Shown piece by piece: positions 1 through 9,589 of a DNA stretch of 34,007 bases; the stretch's first letter is position 1; every line of letters starts with the position of its first letter. Made by a program: the position numbers and the translations under genes. The DNA lies in NCBI GenBank assembly GCA_019352095.1, contig JABBNY010000004.1, positions 1 through 34,007 of the forward strand, written 5' to 3'. The notes under the pieces are model-generated. The model was given only the letters and a program-made list of their open reading frames with translations, did not search any database and was not told the origin of the DNA. The DNA is from Acidobacteriota bacterium (GTDB taxonomy: Bacteria; Actinomycetota; Acidimicrobiia; Acidimicrobiales; RAAP-2).

Positions 1-903
1 GAGCGACGCAATGCCCGGCCCGTAGGCTTCGACGAATTTTCCAACGACACCGTGGCGTCGTAGCAGTTCGGTGATGGTGAGCACCACGTCGGTTGCGGTG
101 ACACCCTCGCGCGTTGCTCCCGAGAGGCGCAGGCCCACGACCGGGGGGATCAACATCGACGTGGGCTGTCCGAGCATGCCAGCCTCTGCCTCGATGCCAC
201 CTACGCCCCAACCGAGTACACCCAGACCGTTGACCATCGTGGTGTGCGAGTCGGTGCCGACAACCGTGTCCATGTACGCAACGCCGTCGAGGTCAAAGAC
301 CACGCGCGCCAGGTGCTCCAGGTTCACCTGGTGGCAGATGCCCATGCCCGGGGGTACGACCCGGAACTGCTTGAACGAGCTCTGGGCCCACTTCAAGAAC
401 GTGTAGCGCTCGACGTTGCGCTGGTACTCAATGGCGACGTTCTGCTCGAAGCTCTCGGGTGTGCCGGTGCGCTCGAGGATGACCGAGTGGTCGATGACCA
501 GCTCGACCGGCACTAGTGGGTTGATCTTCTCGGGGTCACCGCCGAGCGCGATGATGGCGTCGCGCATCGAGGCGAGGTCCACCACCGCCGGTACGCCCGT
601 GAGGTCTTGCATGAGCACTCGCGCGGGCGTGAAGGCGATCTCTTTCGCGTCGTCGCCCGCCGCTTCGCCGTGCCGGGTGGGTGTCTCGCTCCAGCGCGCG
701 AGGGCCTCGATGTCCGCGGCGCGAACCTTGTCGCCGTCTTCGTGACGAAGCAGATTCTCGAGCAGAACCTTGATTGAGTACGGAAGGGTGTCCACACCGA
801 GCTCACGCAGCGCGGGTGCTTTGAGCGAGAAGTAGGAGAGCGATTTTGCGCCGACGCTCAGAGTGTCCTTGGATCCGAATGAGTTAAGTGAGGGAGAGGT
901 CAT
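1..903 (-). CDS. acnA: Aconitate hydratase A, N-terminal part (gene runs off the left edge)
   Basis: Manual minus-strand translation from ATG at 903: [57 protein letters not shown]...[22 protein letters not shown]...[32 protein letters not shown], typical of AcnA/IRP-type aconitase. Open to the window edge; the ORF track did not list this frame. Confidence 0.96.
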   Translation of the reverse strand, partial: MTSPSLNSFGSKDTLSVGAKSLSYFSLKAPALRELGVDTLPYSIKVLLENLLRHEDGDKVRAADIEALARWSETPTRHGEAAGDDAKEIAFTPARVLMQDLTGVPAVVDLASMRDAIIALGGDPEKINPLVPVELVIDHSVILERTGTPESFEQNVAIEYQRNVERYTFLKWAQSSFKQFRVVPPGMGICHQVNLEHLARVVFDLDGVAYMDTVVGTDSHTTMVNGLGVLGWGVGGIEAEAGMLGQPTSMLIPPVVGLRLSGATREGVTATDVVLTITELLRRHGVVGKFVEAYGPGIASL

Positions 904-983
904 GACTCCATTCTGCCTCGTCGGCGCGGACCTCGTTGCAGGACCACCCACTCGCCGTGGAGCCTAGGTGCGAGACTGTGGAT

Positions 984-2702
984 ATGAACTCGACCTACGA
1001 CGTACTCCTTGATCGGCTCCAGGTCGCCTTCGAGCGAATAGCGCCGGGAAGTGACCCGGTGCTTCGTCACTCTGACCGCGGTGACTATCAGGCCAACGGC
1101 GTGATGGGCGTCGCGAAACGACTGGGTCGCCCCCCGCGTGAAGTCGCTGAAGAGCTGGTCAGCGCGCTTGAGATTGCAGATATTGCCGAGGTTGAGATCG
1201 CGGGACCGGGATTCCTCAATCTGACCCTGACCACGCACTTTCTCGAGCGTCAACTGCGCCAGGTCCTGCAAGACCCCCGCATGGGCGTCGCCAGTACTGC
1301 ACACCCGAAGAAGGTGGTCATTGACTACTCGGCGCCCAACGTCGCCAAAGAGATGCACGTTGGTCATCTGCGCTCCACGGTGATTGGTGACGCGTTGGCC
1401 CGGATGTACCGCTTCGCCGGACACCAGGTGATCGCCCGCAACCACGTAGGTGACTGGGGCACCAATTTTGGGATGTTGATCGAACATCTGATCGACCTGG
1501 GCGAGCACGCCGCAATGGCGTCGCTCTCCATTGGCGATCTGGATTCGTTCTACCGTGCCGCGCGTGCGAAGTTCGACTCGGACGACGAGTTCAAAGAGCG
1601 CAGCCGGACCCGTGTGGTGTCCTTGCAAGCGGGTGACCCCGAGACGCGACGGCTGTGGGCGATCCTGGTCGATGAGTCGGTGGCGTACTTCGCCGAGGTG
1701 TACGCCAAACTCGACGTCACCCTCGCTCCCGAGGACGTCGTCGGTGAGTCGTATTACAACGACATGCTGAGCGATGTCGTGGCCGACCTCGACCGGGCCG
1801 GTCTGCTCGTCGACAGCGGGGGCGCACTGTGCGTGTTCCCTCCGGGCTTCACCAACCGCGACGGTGACCCGATGCCCGTCATGGTCCAAAAGAGCGATGA
1901 GGGATACGGCTACGCGACGACCGACCTCGCCGCGGTACGTGACCGGGTGCGCACGCTCGGCGCCGACGAGATTCTGTACGTGGTGGGAGCCCCCCAGGGT
2001 CAGCACCTCGAGATGATCTATGCGGTGGCGCGGATGGCGGGGTGGCTACCCGACTCGGTGCGCGTTGAGCACGTGGCCTTTGGCAACGTGCTCGGTCCCG
2101 ACCGCAAGATGTTCAAGTCGCGCAGTGGTGAGACGGTGAAGTTGGTGGGGCTGCTCGACGAGGCGATCGAGCGCGCGGACGTGGCGCTCGCGTCGCGTCA
2201 AAGTGACCTGTCCCAGGCTGAACGCCAACACCTGGCGACCCAGATCGCCCGGGCCGCGGTCAAGTACGCCGACCTTTCCACCGAACGCCAACGGGACTAC
2301 ATCTTCGACCTCGATCGAATGATCGCCTTCGAGGGCGACACCGGTCCGTATCTGCAGTACGCGCACGCGCGGCTGCGTTCGATCTTTCGTCGCCTGGGCA
2401 CCCTCTGGGAGCCGACCGACGTGCATTTCGCCCTGGCCTCGGCGCCAGAGCGTGACGTGGCGCTCGGGGTGCTGGCCTTCCCCGAGGCATTCGCCAGTGC
2501 ATTGGCGGGCCTCCAGCCCCATCGCTTATGCGTGTATCTCTTCGATCTGGCGCAGCGTTTCACCACGTTCTACGAGGCGTGTCCGGTCTTGAGCGTCGAG
2601 CCACCCCTACGTGACGAACGGCTGGCGCTCTGTGAGGTAACGGCACGAACCCTCAGCCTCGGTCTTTCGCTGCTCGGCATCGAGGCGCCCGACCGGATGT
2701 AG
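984..2702 (+). CDS. argS: Arginyl-tRNA synthetase
   Basis: ORF 936..2702; likely start is the internal ATG at 984 (MNSTYDVLLDRLQ). HIGH-type motif in SAPNVAKEMHVGHLRSTVIGD, KMSKS-like KMFKSRSG, and DALRYADLST-like C-terminal region. Confidence 0.96.
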   Translation: MNSTYDVLLDRLQVAFERIAPGSDPVLRHSDRGDYQANGVMGVAKRLGRPPREVAEELVSALEIADIAEVEIAGPGFLNLTLTTHFLERQLRQVLQDPRMGVASTAHPKKVVIDYSAPNVAKEMHVGHLRSTVIGDALARMYRFAGHQVIARNHVGDWGTNFGMLIEHLIDLGEHAAMASLSIGDLDSFYRAARAKFDSDDEFKERSRTRVVSLQAGDPETRRLWAILVDESVAYFAEVYAKLDVTLAPEDVVGESYYNDMLSDVVADLDRAGLLVDSGGALCVFPPGFTNRDGDPMPVMVQKSDEGYGYATTDLAAVRDRVRTLGADEILYVVGAPQGQHLEMIYAVARMAGWLPDSVRVEHVAFGNVLGPDRKMFKSRSGETVKLVGLLDEAIERADVALASRQSDLSQAERQHLATQIARAAVKYADLSTERQRDYIFDLDRMIAFEGDTGPYLQYAHARLRSIFRRLGTLWEPTDVHFALASAPERDVALGVLAFPEAFASALAGLQPHRLCVYLFDLAQRFTTFYEACPVLSVEPPLRDERLALCEVTARTLSLGLSLLGIEAPDRM

Positions 2703-2780
2703 CCACGTCGCCGTCGTGGCGCTGTCTTCTGTAGAGTACGAAACGAGGCGCGACGCGTCCGTCAAGTATTGGGGGGAAGT

Positions 2781-3932
2781 ATGGAAGTCAAAGCCGCGAT
2801 CGTCACTGAGTTGCACGGACCCTGGCACACCGAGCTCATCGAGATTGACGAGCCGCACGCCAACGAAGTGAAGGTGAAGATGGCATTCGCCGGGATGTGC
2901 CATTCCGACGAGCATCTACGCACCGGCGACATGTCCCAAGACCCCGCGGTGCTCGAGTTCCTCTCGGGACGCAACACCATGTTCCCGCTCATCGGCGGCC
3001 ACGAAGGGTCGGGGGTCGTGGAATCAGTGGGTCCCAACGTGACATCGCTCAAGCCCGGCGATCACGTCGCAGTGTCGTTCGTGCCGTCGTGTGGAAAGTG
3101 TGAGTACTGCGCATCTGGTCGTCAGTACATCTGCGACCTGGGCGCGTCAACGTTGGCGGGTCCCATGATCTCAGACCAGACGTGGCGTCACCACTGGGGC
3201 GAAGAGAACCTCAACCGCATGGCGCAGCTGGGCACGTTCTCCGATTACATCGTGGTGCACGAGGCGTCATTGGTGCGCATTGAGCCGTGGTACGACCTGC
3301 GCGCCGCGGCGCTGATCTCGTGTGGGATCTCGACCGGTTTCGGCTCCGCGGTCAATCGAGGTGGCGTCAAGCCCGGTGACACGGTCGCCGTCATTGGATG
3401 TGGTGGCGTTGGTTCAGGTGCGATCCAGGGTGCGGTGCACGCGGGTGCACGAGCGGTTATCGCCATTGACACGAATCAATCGAAGGTTGACCGGGCACTC
3501 AAGATCGGTGCGACCCACGGGTGCGCGACGACGCTCGATGCGGCGTTCACGATCCTGCCCGAACTGACCATGGGCAAGAACTGTGACGTCACGATAATCA
3601 CGACCGGGGTCTTGACGAGTGAACTCGTCGAGCAAGCTCGAGCGATCACGGCCAAGGGTGGTGTCATCGTCGCTACGTCGATCGCGCCGTACAATCAACA
3701 AAGCGTGGAACTCAACATGTTCTTGTTGTCGATGTTCAACCAGGAGCTTCGTGGCACCGTCTTTGGCTCGGAGAGCCCTCGCGTGCAGGTGCCTCGATTG
3801 TTGCGTCTGCACCACGAGGGCAAACTGGTCATCGACGACCTGATCACCAAGGAGTACACGATCGATCAGGTCCAGAACGGTTACGACGACCTCGCCTCGG
3901 GCGACAACATTCGCGGCGTCGTTCGTTTTTAG
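2781..3932 (+). CDS. NDMA-dependent (mycofactocin-associated) Zn-dependent alcohol dehydrogenase
   Basis: MEVKAAIVTELHGPWHTELIEIDEPHANEVKVKMAFAGMCHSDEHLRTG...GGHEGSGVVESVGPNV..., structural-Zn CGKCEYC...C cluster, Rossmann GCGGVGSG. Matches the NDMA-dependent ADH family and sits next to the MFT genes. ATG at 2781 follows a G-rich RBS (ggggggaagt). Confidence 0.9.
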   Translation: MEVKAAIVTELHGPWHTELIEIDEPHANEVKVKMAFAGMCHSDEHLRTGDMSQDPAVLEFLSGRNTMFPLIGGHEGSGVVESVGPNVTSLKPGDHVAVSFVPSCGKCEYCASGRQYICDLGASTLAGPMISDQTWRHHWGEENLNRMAQLGTFSDYIVVHEASLVRIEPWYDLRAAALISCGISTGFGSAVNRGGVKPGDTVAVIGCGGVGSGAIQGAVHAGARAVIAIDTNQSKVDRALKIGATHGCATTLDAAFTILPELTMGKNCDVTIITTGVLTSELVEQARAITAKGGVIVATSIAPYNQQSVELNMFLLSMFNQELRGTVFGSESPRVQVPRLLRLHHEGKLVIDDLITKEYTIDQVQNGYDDLASGDNIRGVVRF

Positions 3933-5374
3933 GGCGCGAGGCGGCCCTGGCCCGCGAAGAAGTCGCGCAGGCGAAGTGACGAAGGAATCACGCGTGGTGT
4001 GAGCGCCTGGAGCGATCGATGTTCGATGGCTCCCTTGGTGACTCCTACGCAGTACGCAGCGTCGTCGAGTATCCCCAGTGCAATGTCCGACGGGCGGGGT
4101 CGCTGGTGGCGAAAGCGCCACGCCGTGCCCAGCGCGCAGATCACGAGTGCGGGCCCTCGCGCGCGGGATTTCACTGCGAGCAACAAGAGCAGCGGGCCGA
4201 AGTTTCGAACGAGCGAACGCGCGAACGCGCCTCCCCCCGTCAACATGGCGCGCCCCACGATCTCGTTGGCGACTGCGTCGGGTTGGTCGCTCTCAGAAAC
4301 GCGTGATCTGATCTGTCGACGTACGACACTCGCAATCCGTGCCGCGATCATCGGGCGACCCGCGCTGAGCGATACCCAGGTGGCGAGTGACCATACGTCG
4401 AATCGAACGGGGGCGAGTCGCTCACCGTGACGCTCGGCGAGCGCACCCGCGGACGATCCGTAGCTCACGCGCTGGGCGAACCATGTTCGCCAGTTCGTTC
4501 GCGCGCGATGCTGCACGCACACCGCGGCGTGATAGCGCACGAGCCATCCCCGGTCGTGCAATCGCCACACCAGGTCGACGTCCTCACCGAGTCGGAGGGC
4601 TTCGTCGAAGCCGTCACCAAAGGCCACTCGTCGCACCATGAGACAGGCACTCGGCACGAAGTTGACGTCGCCACCGGGCATAACGAGGTCTTCGTGGGGA
4701 CCGAGGTCCAAGGGACTGTAGCGCTCTTCGAACCGATCACGGAGGGTTGCTCCCTTGGCGCCCACGACCCTTGGCGCGCACGCCCCGATCAGCGGGTCCT
4801 GGAACTGTGCACTCAGACGTTGCAGGACCCCTCGCGCGTCATCGATTTCGACGTCGGCGTCGACGAAGCACACCAGGGGACGCGACGTCGCGCGAGCGCC
4901 GGCATTGCGCGCGCCGCCTGGCCCGAGATTGACGTCGAGTCGGATGAGGCTCACGCCGAAGTTGTCGGCGATCTCGTTGAGCAAGAGCGGGTCACGTGAT
5001 GCATCGTCGACGACCGTGACGTGAAGACCACGCAACTGGGTGAGCAACGCTCGCAGTGTGGCGATATTGTCGCGCACCGGGATGATCACGTCAATGTCGT
5101 CGATCACGAGTGGTCCGTGCAGCACCGGACGCACGATGCCGCGCTGGACGAGCGTACGGGCAAAACGTTCCTCTCCCACCCGCACGTGGCCCCCTTCCTG
5201 CCAGCGCTTCACGACCTCGGCCGACCCGCCCGCCAGTCGTAACACTCGCCACGGCGACCCGCCGATGATGAAGTCCCGGTCGACGATTTTCGAGTTGTCC
5301 TGCATGACCACTGGCGTGCCACTCGCCACCGGTGCGTCGAGGGGATCAGGCGCGAGGATCGAGAGTTCGCTCAT
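3929..5374 (-). CDS. mftF: Mycofactocin glycosyltransferase MftF (GT2 family)
   Basis: ORF 3929..5665 in the track; likely start MSELSILAPDPLD at 5374. GT2 core VIIPVRDNIATLRALLTQL...VVDDASRDP...NLGPGGARNAGARATSRPLVCFVDADVEID, hydrophobic C-terminal half, adjacent to mftA. Confidence 0.9.
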   Translation of the reverse strand: MSELSILAPDPLDAPVASGTPVVMQDNSKIVDRDFIIGGSPWRVLRLAGGSAEVVKRWQEGGHVRVGEERFARTLVQRGIVRPVLHGPLVIDDIDVIIPVRDNIATLRALLTQLRGLHVTVVDDASRDPLLLNEIADNFGVSLIRLDVNLGPGGARNAGARATSRPLVCFVDADVEIDDARGVLQRLSAQFQDPLIGACAPRVVGAKGATLRDRFEERYSPLDLGPHEDLVMPGGDVNFVPSACLMVRRVAFGDGFDEALRLGEDVDLVWRLHDRGWLVRYHAAVCVQHRARTNWRTWFAQRVSYGSSAGALAERHGERLAPVRFDVWSLATWVSLSAGRPMIAARIASVVRRQIRSRVSESDQPDAVANEIVGRAMLTGGGAFARSLVRNFGPLLLLLAVKSRARGPALVICALGTAWRFRHQRPRPSDIALGILDDAAYCVGVTKGAIEHRSLQALTPRVIPSSLRLRDFFAGQGRLAP

Positions 5375-5449
5375 GGGCCAGTTTCTCACGGCGTGTCGGC
5401 GCGTGCGTTCGCAACGAGACAGAATGGGAGGAGACAATGAGGAGGGTAC

Positions 5450-5557
5450 GTGTCGACAGAAACGCTCATAGCGGATGAAGAGGTGGCGCAGATTGGCGAG
5501 AGCGAGGAATTGCTCGTCGAGGAGGTCTCCATCGACGGACTCTGCGGGGTCTACTAA
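5450..5557 (+). CDS. mftA: Mycofactocin precursor peptide MftA (35 aa)
   Basis: Manual translation from GTG 5450: VSTETLIADEEVAQIGESEELLVEEVSIDGLCGVY*. C-terminal IDGxCGVY is the MftA hallmark (Val-Tyr is the modified dipeptide). SD-like ggaggg just upstream; mftB begins 3 nt after the stop. Below the length cut-off of the ORF track. Confidence 0.95.
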   Translation: MSTETLIADEEVAQIGESEELLVEEVSIDGLCGVY

Positions 5558-5560
5558 ATC

Positions 5561-5842
5561 GTGACGTTGTCGACGACGGACGTTTTTGACGCATCGGCGT
5601 CGTGGCAGCTCAGCGAGCAAGTTTCGTTGCGCGACGAAGCCTTCGGTGCACTGGCGTACCACCACGGCAATCGCCGTCTCGTCTTTTTGAAGTCACCTGA
5701 ACTCGTCGCCATTGTTCGCGGCTTGTCGCAGTTCTCGAGTGCCCACGAGGCGATTGACGCCTTCGTCGAGCCGTCTCGTCACGAGCGCTACGTCGCAGCT
5801 CTCTCCTCACTTTTCGCGTCAGAGTTGCTCAGTGGGCGCTGA
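5561..5842 (+). CDS. mftB: Mycofactocin precursor-binding protein MftB (RRE-type chaperone)
   Basis: 93 aa, GTG start, directly between mftA and mftC: DASASWQLSEQVSLRDEAFGALAYHHGNRRLVFLKSPELVAIVRGL..., PqqD/RRE-like. Confidence 0.92.
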   Translation: MTLSTTDVFDASASWQLSEQVSLRDEAFGALAYHHGNRRLVFLKSPELVAIVRGLSQFSSAHEAIDAFVEPSRHERYVAALSSLFASELLSGR

Positions 5843-6959
5843 CACGACGCTTCGCGATCGCTTCGAGCACGGTCTGGCCGCGCCGATCTGTCTCACGTGG
5901 GAGCTCACCTACGCGTGCAATCTTGCGTGCACGCACTGCCTCTCGTCCTCGGGTCGACGTGATCCGCTCGAGCTCTCGACGAACGAAGCCAAGGCGCTGA
6001 TCGACGAGATCGCGGCGATGCAGATCTTCTACATCAACATTGGTGGTGGCGAGCCGATGATCCGACGAGATTTCTTTGAACTCGTCGAACATGCAGTGAA
6101 TCAGAAGGTTGGCGTCAAATTCTCTACAAACGGCACTCGCATCGACGCGGCTGCCGCTCGACGTCTTGCGGCGATTGACTATCTCGACATACAGATCTCG
6201 ATCGACGGTGCCGATGCCGAGACGAGTGACCGGATTCGCGGCGCGGGCAGTTACGCCCAGGCCCGTAGGGCCATGGATCATCTGAAGGACGCGAATTTCG
6301 GCGAGTTCAAGATCTCGGTCGTGATGACCCGCGACAACATCGAACAACTCGATGAGTTCCAAGCGCTCGCGGCACACTACGGTGCCCAGTTGCGCCTGAC
6401 ACGTCTTCGTCCGTCGGGTCGTGGCGTTGAGGTCTGGGAGTCTTTGCACCCTACGCGCGAGCAGAACCGTCGGCTCTACGAATGGTTGCTCGAGCACCCC
6501 CAGGTTTTGACGGGGGATTCGTTCTTTCATCTTTCGGCGCTCGGCGATCCTCTCGATGGGCTTAACTTGTGTGGCGCAGGTCGCGTGGTGTGTTTGATCG
6601 ACCCGATTGGCGAGGTGTACGCCTGTCCGTTCGTCATCCACGATGAGTTCAAGGCCGGCAACGTACGTGAGTCGGGCTTCGGTCGCGTGTGGCGCGAAAG
6701 TCCGCTGTTCAAGTCACTGCGTGAGCCTGGTAACCCGGGTGCGTGCGTGTCGTGTGGTTCCTACGACGCCTGTCGAGGAGGCTGCATGGCGGCAAAATTC
6801 TTCACCGGGCTCGAGCTCAGTGACCCGGACCCCGAGTGCGTCTTTGGCCACGGCGAAACCGCGCTTGATGCGCGTCGCATGGTCCTTCGCCCGACCCCTT
6901 CGCCCGACCATTCCAAGAGTGTTGCGGTGAGGTTGGGATCTCGGAAGTCTCTCGTCTAG
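5832..6959 (+). CDS. mftC: Mycofactocin radical SAM maturase MftC
   Basis: CNLACTHC radical-SAM motif, IGGGEPMIRRDF, and SPASM-like C-terminal Cys motifs (ACVSCGSYDACRGGC). Track ORF starts at 5712, but GTG 5832 in frame, overlapping the mftB end by 11 nt, gives the expected N-terminus. Confidence 0.95.
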   Translation: MGADTTLRDRFEHGLAAPICLTWELTYACNLACTHCLSSSGRRDPLELSTNEAKALIDEIAAMQIFYINIGGGEPMIRRDFFELVEHAVNQKVGVKFSTNGTRIDAAAARRLAAIDYLDIQISIDGADAETSDRIRGAGSYAQARRAMDHLKDANFGEFKISVVMTRDNIEQLDEFQALAAHYGAQLRLTRLRPSGRGVEVWESLHPTREQNRRLYEWLLEHPQVLTGDSFFHLSALGDPLDGLNLCGAGRVVCLIDPIGEVYACPFVIHDEFKAGNVRESGFGRVWRESPLFKSLREPGNPGACVSCGSYDACRGGCMAAKFFTGLELSDPDPECVFGHGETALDARRMVLRPTPSPDHSKSVAVRLGSRKSLV

Positions 6960-7206
6960 CGCACTTGATGTCGCCGGACGTGGTCCCTTGGGGACTGGCC
7001 ATGGTGTGACTCGGCGGCCGTGCCACAACGCACAGCATTCGTCGATGCCCTGGAAGCACTCGGTCCTGCGCGCTCGACGCACTTGGGGGCGAAGACGCGC
7101 CGTGGGATCGCTGGCAACCGGCTGATCGGGATTGGCATCGTCAAGTTCTGACCTGAAATATCGAATCGTCCTCCTGTAGTGTCGCAATGAGTCTTCTGGG
7201 GGGCCT

Positions 7207-8379
7207 ATGGCGAGCAAGTGGTTTGAGACAGTGGCCGTGGCGCAGCGACGCGCGAAAAAGCGCCTGCCCCGGTCGGTGTATGGAGCACTGATTGCGGGTT
7301 CCGAGAAGGGTCTCTCATCGAGTGACAACCTGAATTCCTTTGATCAATTGGGCTTCGCACCGCACATCGCGGGCCTCACCAAGGCTCGCGAGCTTTCGAC
7401 CACCGTGATGGGTCAATCGATGTCGATGCCGGTGATCATCTCGCCTACCGGTGTCCAGGCGGTGCACCCCGAAGGTGAAGTCGCGGTCGCTCGGGCCGCG
7501 GCGAACCGTGGCGTAGCAATGGGGCTCAGCTCGTTCGCGAGTCGTTCCCTTGAAGACGTGTGCGCCGAGCACAACCAGGTCCTGTTCCAGATGTACTGGT
7601 CGGGCTCTCGCGATGTGATGGTCCAGCGACTCGAGCGCGCCAAGGCGGCCGGCGCCAAGGGGATCATCCTCACTCTCGATTGGACGTTTTCAAACGGGCG
7701 CGATTGGGGCAGTCCGTGGATACCCGAAAAGATCAATCTACGGAACGCCTTGAAGTTGTCACCCGAGGCGTTGACCCGACCAGCGTGGTTGTGGTCGTTC
7801 ATGCGCTCGGGCCATCTGCCGGACCTCACGACGCCCAACATGGCACCCGTTGGTACCGCGGCACCGACGTTCTTCGGCGCTTACTACGAGTGGATGCAGA
7901 GTGAACTGCCAAGTTGGGACGACGTAGCCTGGCTGCGTTCGCAGTGGGACGGCCCGTTCATGGTGAAGGGCGTGAGCCGCATCGACGATGCGCGGCGCGT
8001 CGTCGATCTCGGCGCAACCGCATTGTCGGTGTCCAATCACGGGGGAAACAATCTCGACGGTACGCCCGCACCCATTCGATCCGTCTCAGCGATCGTCGAC
8101 GCGGTCGGTGACCAGATCGAAGTGGTGCTCGACGGAGGCGTGCGCCGCGGAAGCGACGTCGTCAAGGCCCTCGCCCTCGGGGCACGGGCGGTGATGATTG
8201 GTCGCGCGTATCTGTGGGGACTCGCCGCCAACGGCCAAGCGGGCGTCGAGAACGTTCTCGACATCGTGCGTGGCGGAATGGAAGCGACGCTGCTCGGACT
8301 GGGTAAATCCAGCGTGCACGACCTCGATCGCAACGACGTGGTGGCACCACCTGACTTCTTTCGAAAGTTGGGCGGATGA
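7207..8379 (+). CDS. mftD: Pre-mycofactocin synthase MftD (FMN-dependent alpha-hydroxyacid dehydrogenase family)
   Basis: MASKWFETVAVAQRRAKKRLPRSVYGALIAGSEKGLSSSDN...SNHGGNNLDGTPAPI...DGGVRRGSDVVKALALGARAVMIGRAYLWGLAANGQAG; lactate-dehydrogenase-like family, MftD position in the locus. Confidence 0.94.
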   Translation: MASKWFETVAVAQRRAKKRLPRSVYGALIAGSEKGLSSSDNLNSFDQLGFAPHIAGLTKARELSTTVMGQSMSMPVIISPTGVQAVHPEGEVAVARAAANRGVAMGLSSFASRSLEDVCAEHNQVLFQMYWSGSRDVMVQRLERAKAAGAKGIILTLDWTFSNGRDWGSPWIPEKINLRNALKLSPEALTRPAWLWSFMRSGHLPDLTTPNMAPVGTAAPTFFGAYYEWMQSELPSWDDVAWLRSQWDGPFMVKGVSRIDDARRVVDLGATALSVSNHGGNNLDGTPAPIRSVSAIVDAVGDQIEVVLDGGVRRGSDVVKALALGARAVMIGRAYLWGLAANGQAGVENVLDIVRGGMEATLLGLGKSSVHDLDRNDVVAPPDFFRKLGG

Positions 8380-9161
8380 AGCGCGTCGCCATTGTCACGG
8401 GCGCGGCGCGCGGTATAGGAGCTGCGACCGTCGACGCACTGGTCAACGATGACTACCAGATCGTGGCCGTTGACCGATGTCGCGACATACCAGAGGTCCC
8501 CTACGCCTTGGCCACGCCCGCAGACCTCGACGCGGTCGTAGCCCGCCACGGCGACGCCGTCCTAGGGCTCGTGGGAGACGTACGAAGTGCGAGCGACATG
8601 GCGCTCGCCGTGGAGACCGCGACTCGTCACTTCGGTCGTCTCGACGCGGTCGTGGCGTGCGCGGGAGTCATCGCCGCCGCCGGGCCGTCGTGGGAGATCA
8701 CCGATGCCGCCTGGGACGCGGTCTGGTCGGTCAACGTGCTGGGCACCCGACGTCTCTTACAAGCGGCGACGCCGACACTCATCTCGAACGGTCCCGATGC
8801 GCACAGCCGCATGGTCGCCGTGGCGTCCGCGGCGGGCAGCTCGGGTCTCTATCACCTTGCCGCGTATTCAGCCGCGAAGCACGCGGTGGTTGGCTTGGTG
8901 CGCGGGGTCGCGATGGACTTGGCCGAACACGGGATCACCGTGAATGCGGTGAGCCCCGGTTCGACCCGGACCGCCATTCTTCAGGCCTCCGCACAGGTCT
9001 ACGAACTCGAGAGTGAAGAGGACTTTGCAAAACATCAACCAATCGGACGCTTGATCGAGCCAAGTGAGGTGGCTGCCGCAATCGCGTGGCTGTGCTCGCC
9101 CGCGGCCTCGGCGATCACTGGTGCGGACGTGGCCGTTGATGGGGGCATGACCGTCTCGTAG
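8376..9161 (+). CDS. Mycofactocin-coupled SDR-family oxidoreductase
   Basis: TGAARGIGAATV nucleotide-binding motif with an insertion typical of MFT-coupled SDRs, catalytic S..YSAAKHAVVG, C-terminal ITGADVAVDGGMTVS. Start codon overlaps the mftD stop (ATGA). Confidence 0.88.
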   Translation: MKRVAIVTGAARGIGAATVDALVNDDYQIVAVDRCRDIPEVPYALATPADLDAVVARHGDAVLGLVGDVRSASDMALAVETATRHFGRLDAVVACAGVIAAAGPSWEITDAAWDAVWSVNVLGTRRLLQAATPTLISNGPDAHSRMVAVASAAGSSGLYHLAAYSAAKHAVVGLVRGVAMDLAEHGITVNAVSPGSTRTAILQASAQVYELESEEDFAKHQPIGRLIEPSEVAAAIAWLCSPAASAITGADVAVDGGMTVS

Positions 9162-9186
9162 GGCTGGGCGGGTGTTTGTCGAGCAC

Positions 9187-9207
9187 CGAGTCGCTTCGGC
9201 GGACTCG
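9187..9207 (+). terminator. Hairpin 26 nt past the SDR stop (CGAGTCGC-TTCG-GCgGACTCG), possible terminator of the MFT operon
   Basis: Self-complementary arms CGAGTC/GACTCG plus GC/GC around a UUCG tetraloop with one bulged G. No clear U-tract. Confidence 0.4.
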
Positions 9208-9589
9208 TGGCGTGTCGCTACGTCGCATGAGAGAGAAGAGGGGTTCAAATTGAACGAACCTCACGAGCCCGCACTCGTTGTACTACAGGGGTGCGTGCAC
9301 GTGGCCCAGTGACCGATACTTTCGCCGCTCGACCGTTGCGAACTCGAAGTCGGTTCGATCACGGTCATTGTCCCTCGAGGAGATCGAGAACCGAAGCGTC
9401 CTCGCTGGACTGAGGAGTCTGCCAGCTCCGCACTCATCACTCGTCGAGCGCCTCACCCCTTGCCGCATGAATTCCATGGTCTCGTCACTGCCGCGCGAAG
9501 ATCCAAGCAACCGGCACTAGAGCCCCTCTGTTGTTCATAGCCGTGATCAGTATTTTTAAATTATTAGAAAAAACTCAGGATTTCAACTC

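Noticed and set aside
900-2006. 368-aa minus-strand ORF opposite argS
   Set aside because: Antisense shadow of a strongly supported argS in high-GC DNA; composition (His/Arg/Val rich) is typical of reverse-frame artefacts.
9278-9520. ORFs on both strands in the gap between the SDR and MMPL genes (possible transposase scrap)
   Set aside because: Short, no motif I can name, no terminal inverted repeats or target duplications seen; treated as non-coding.
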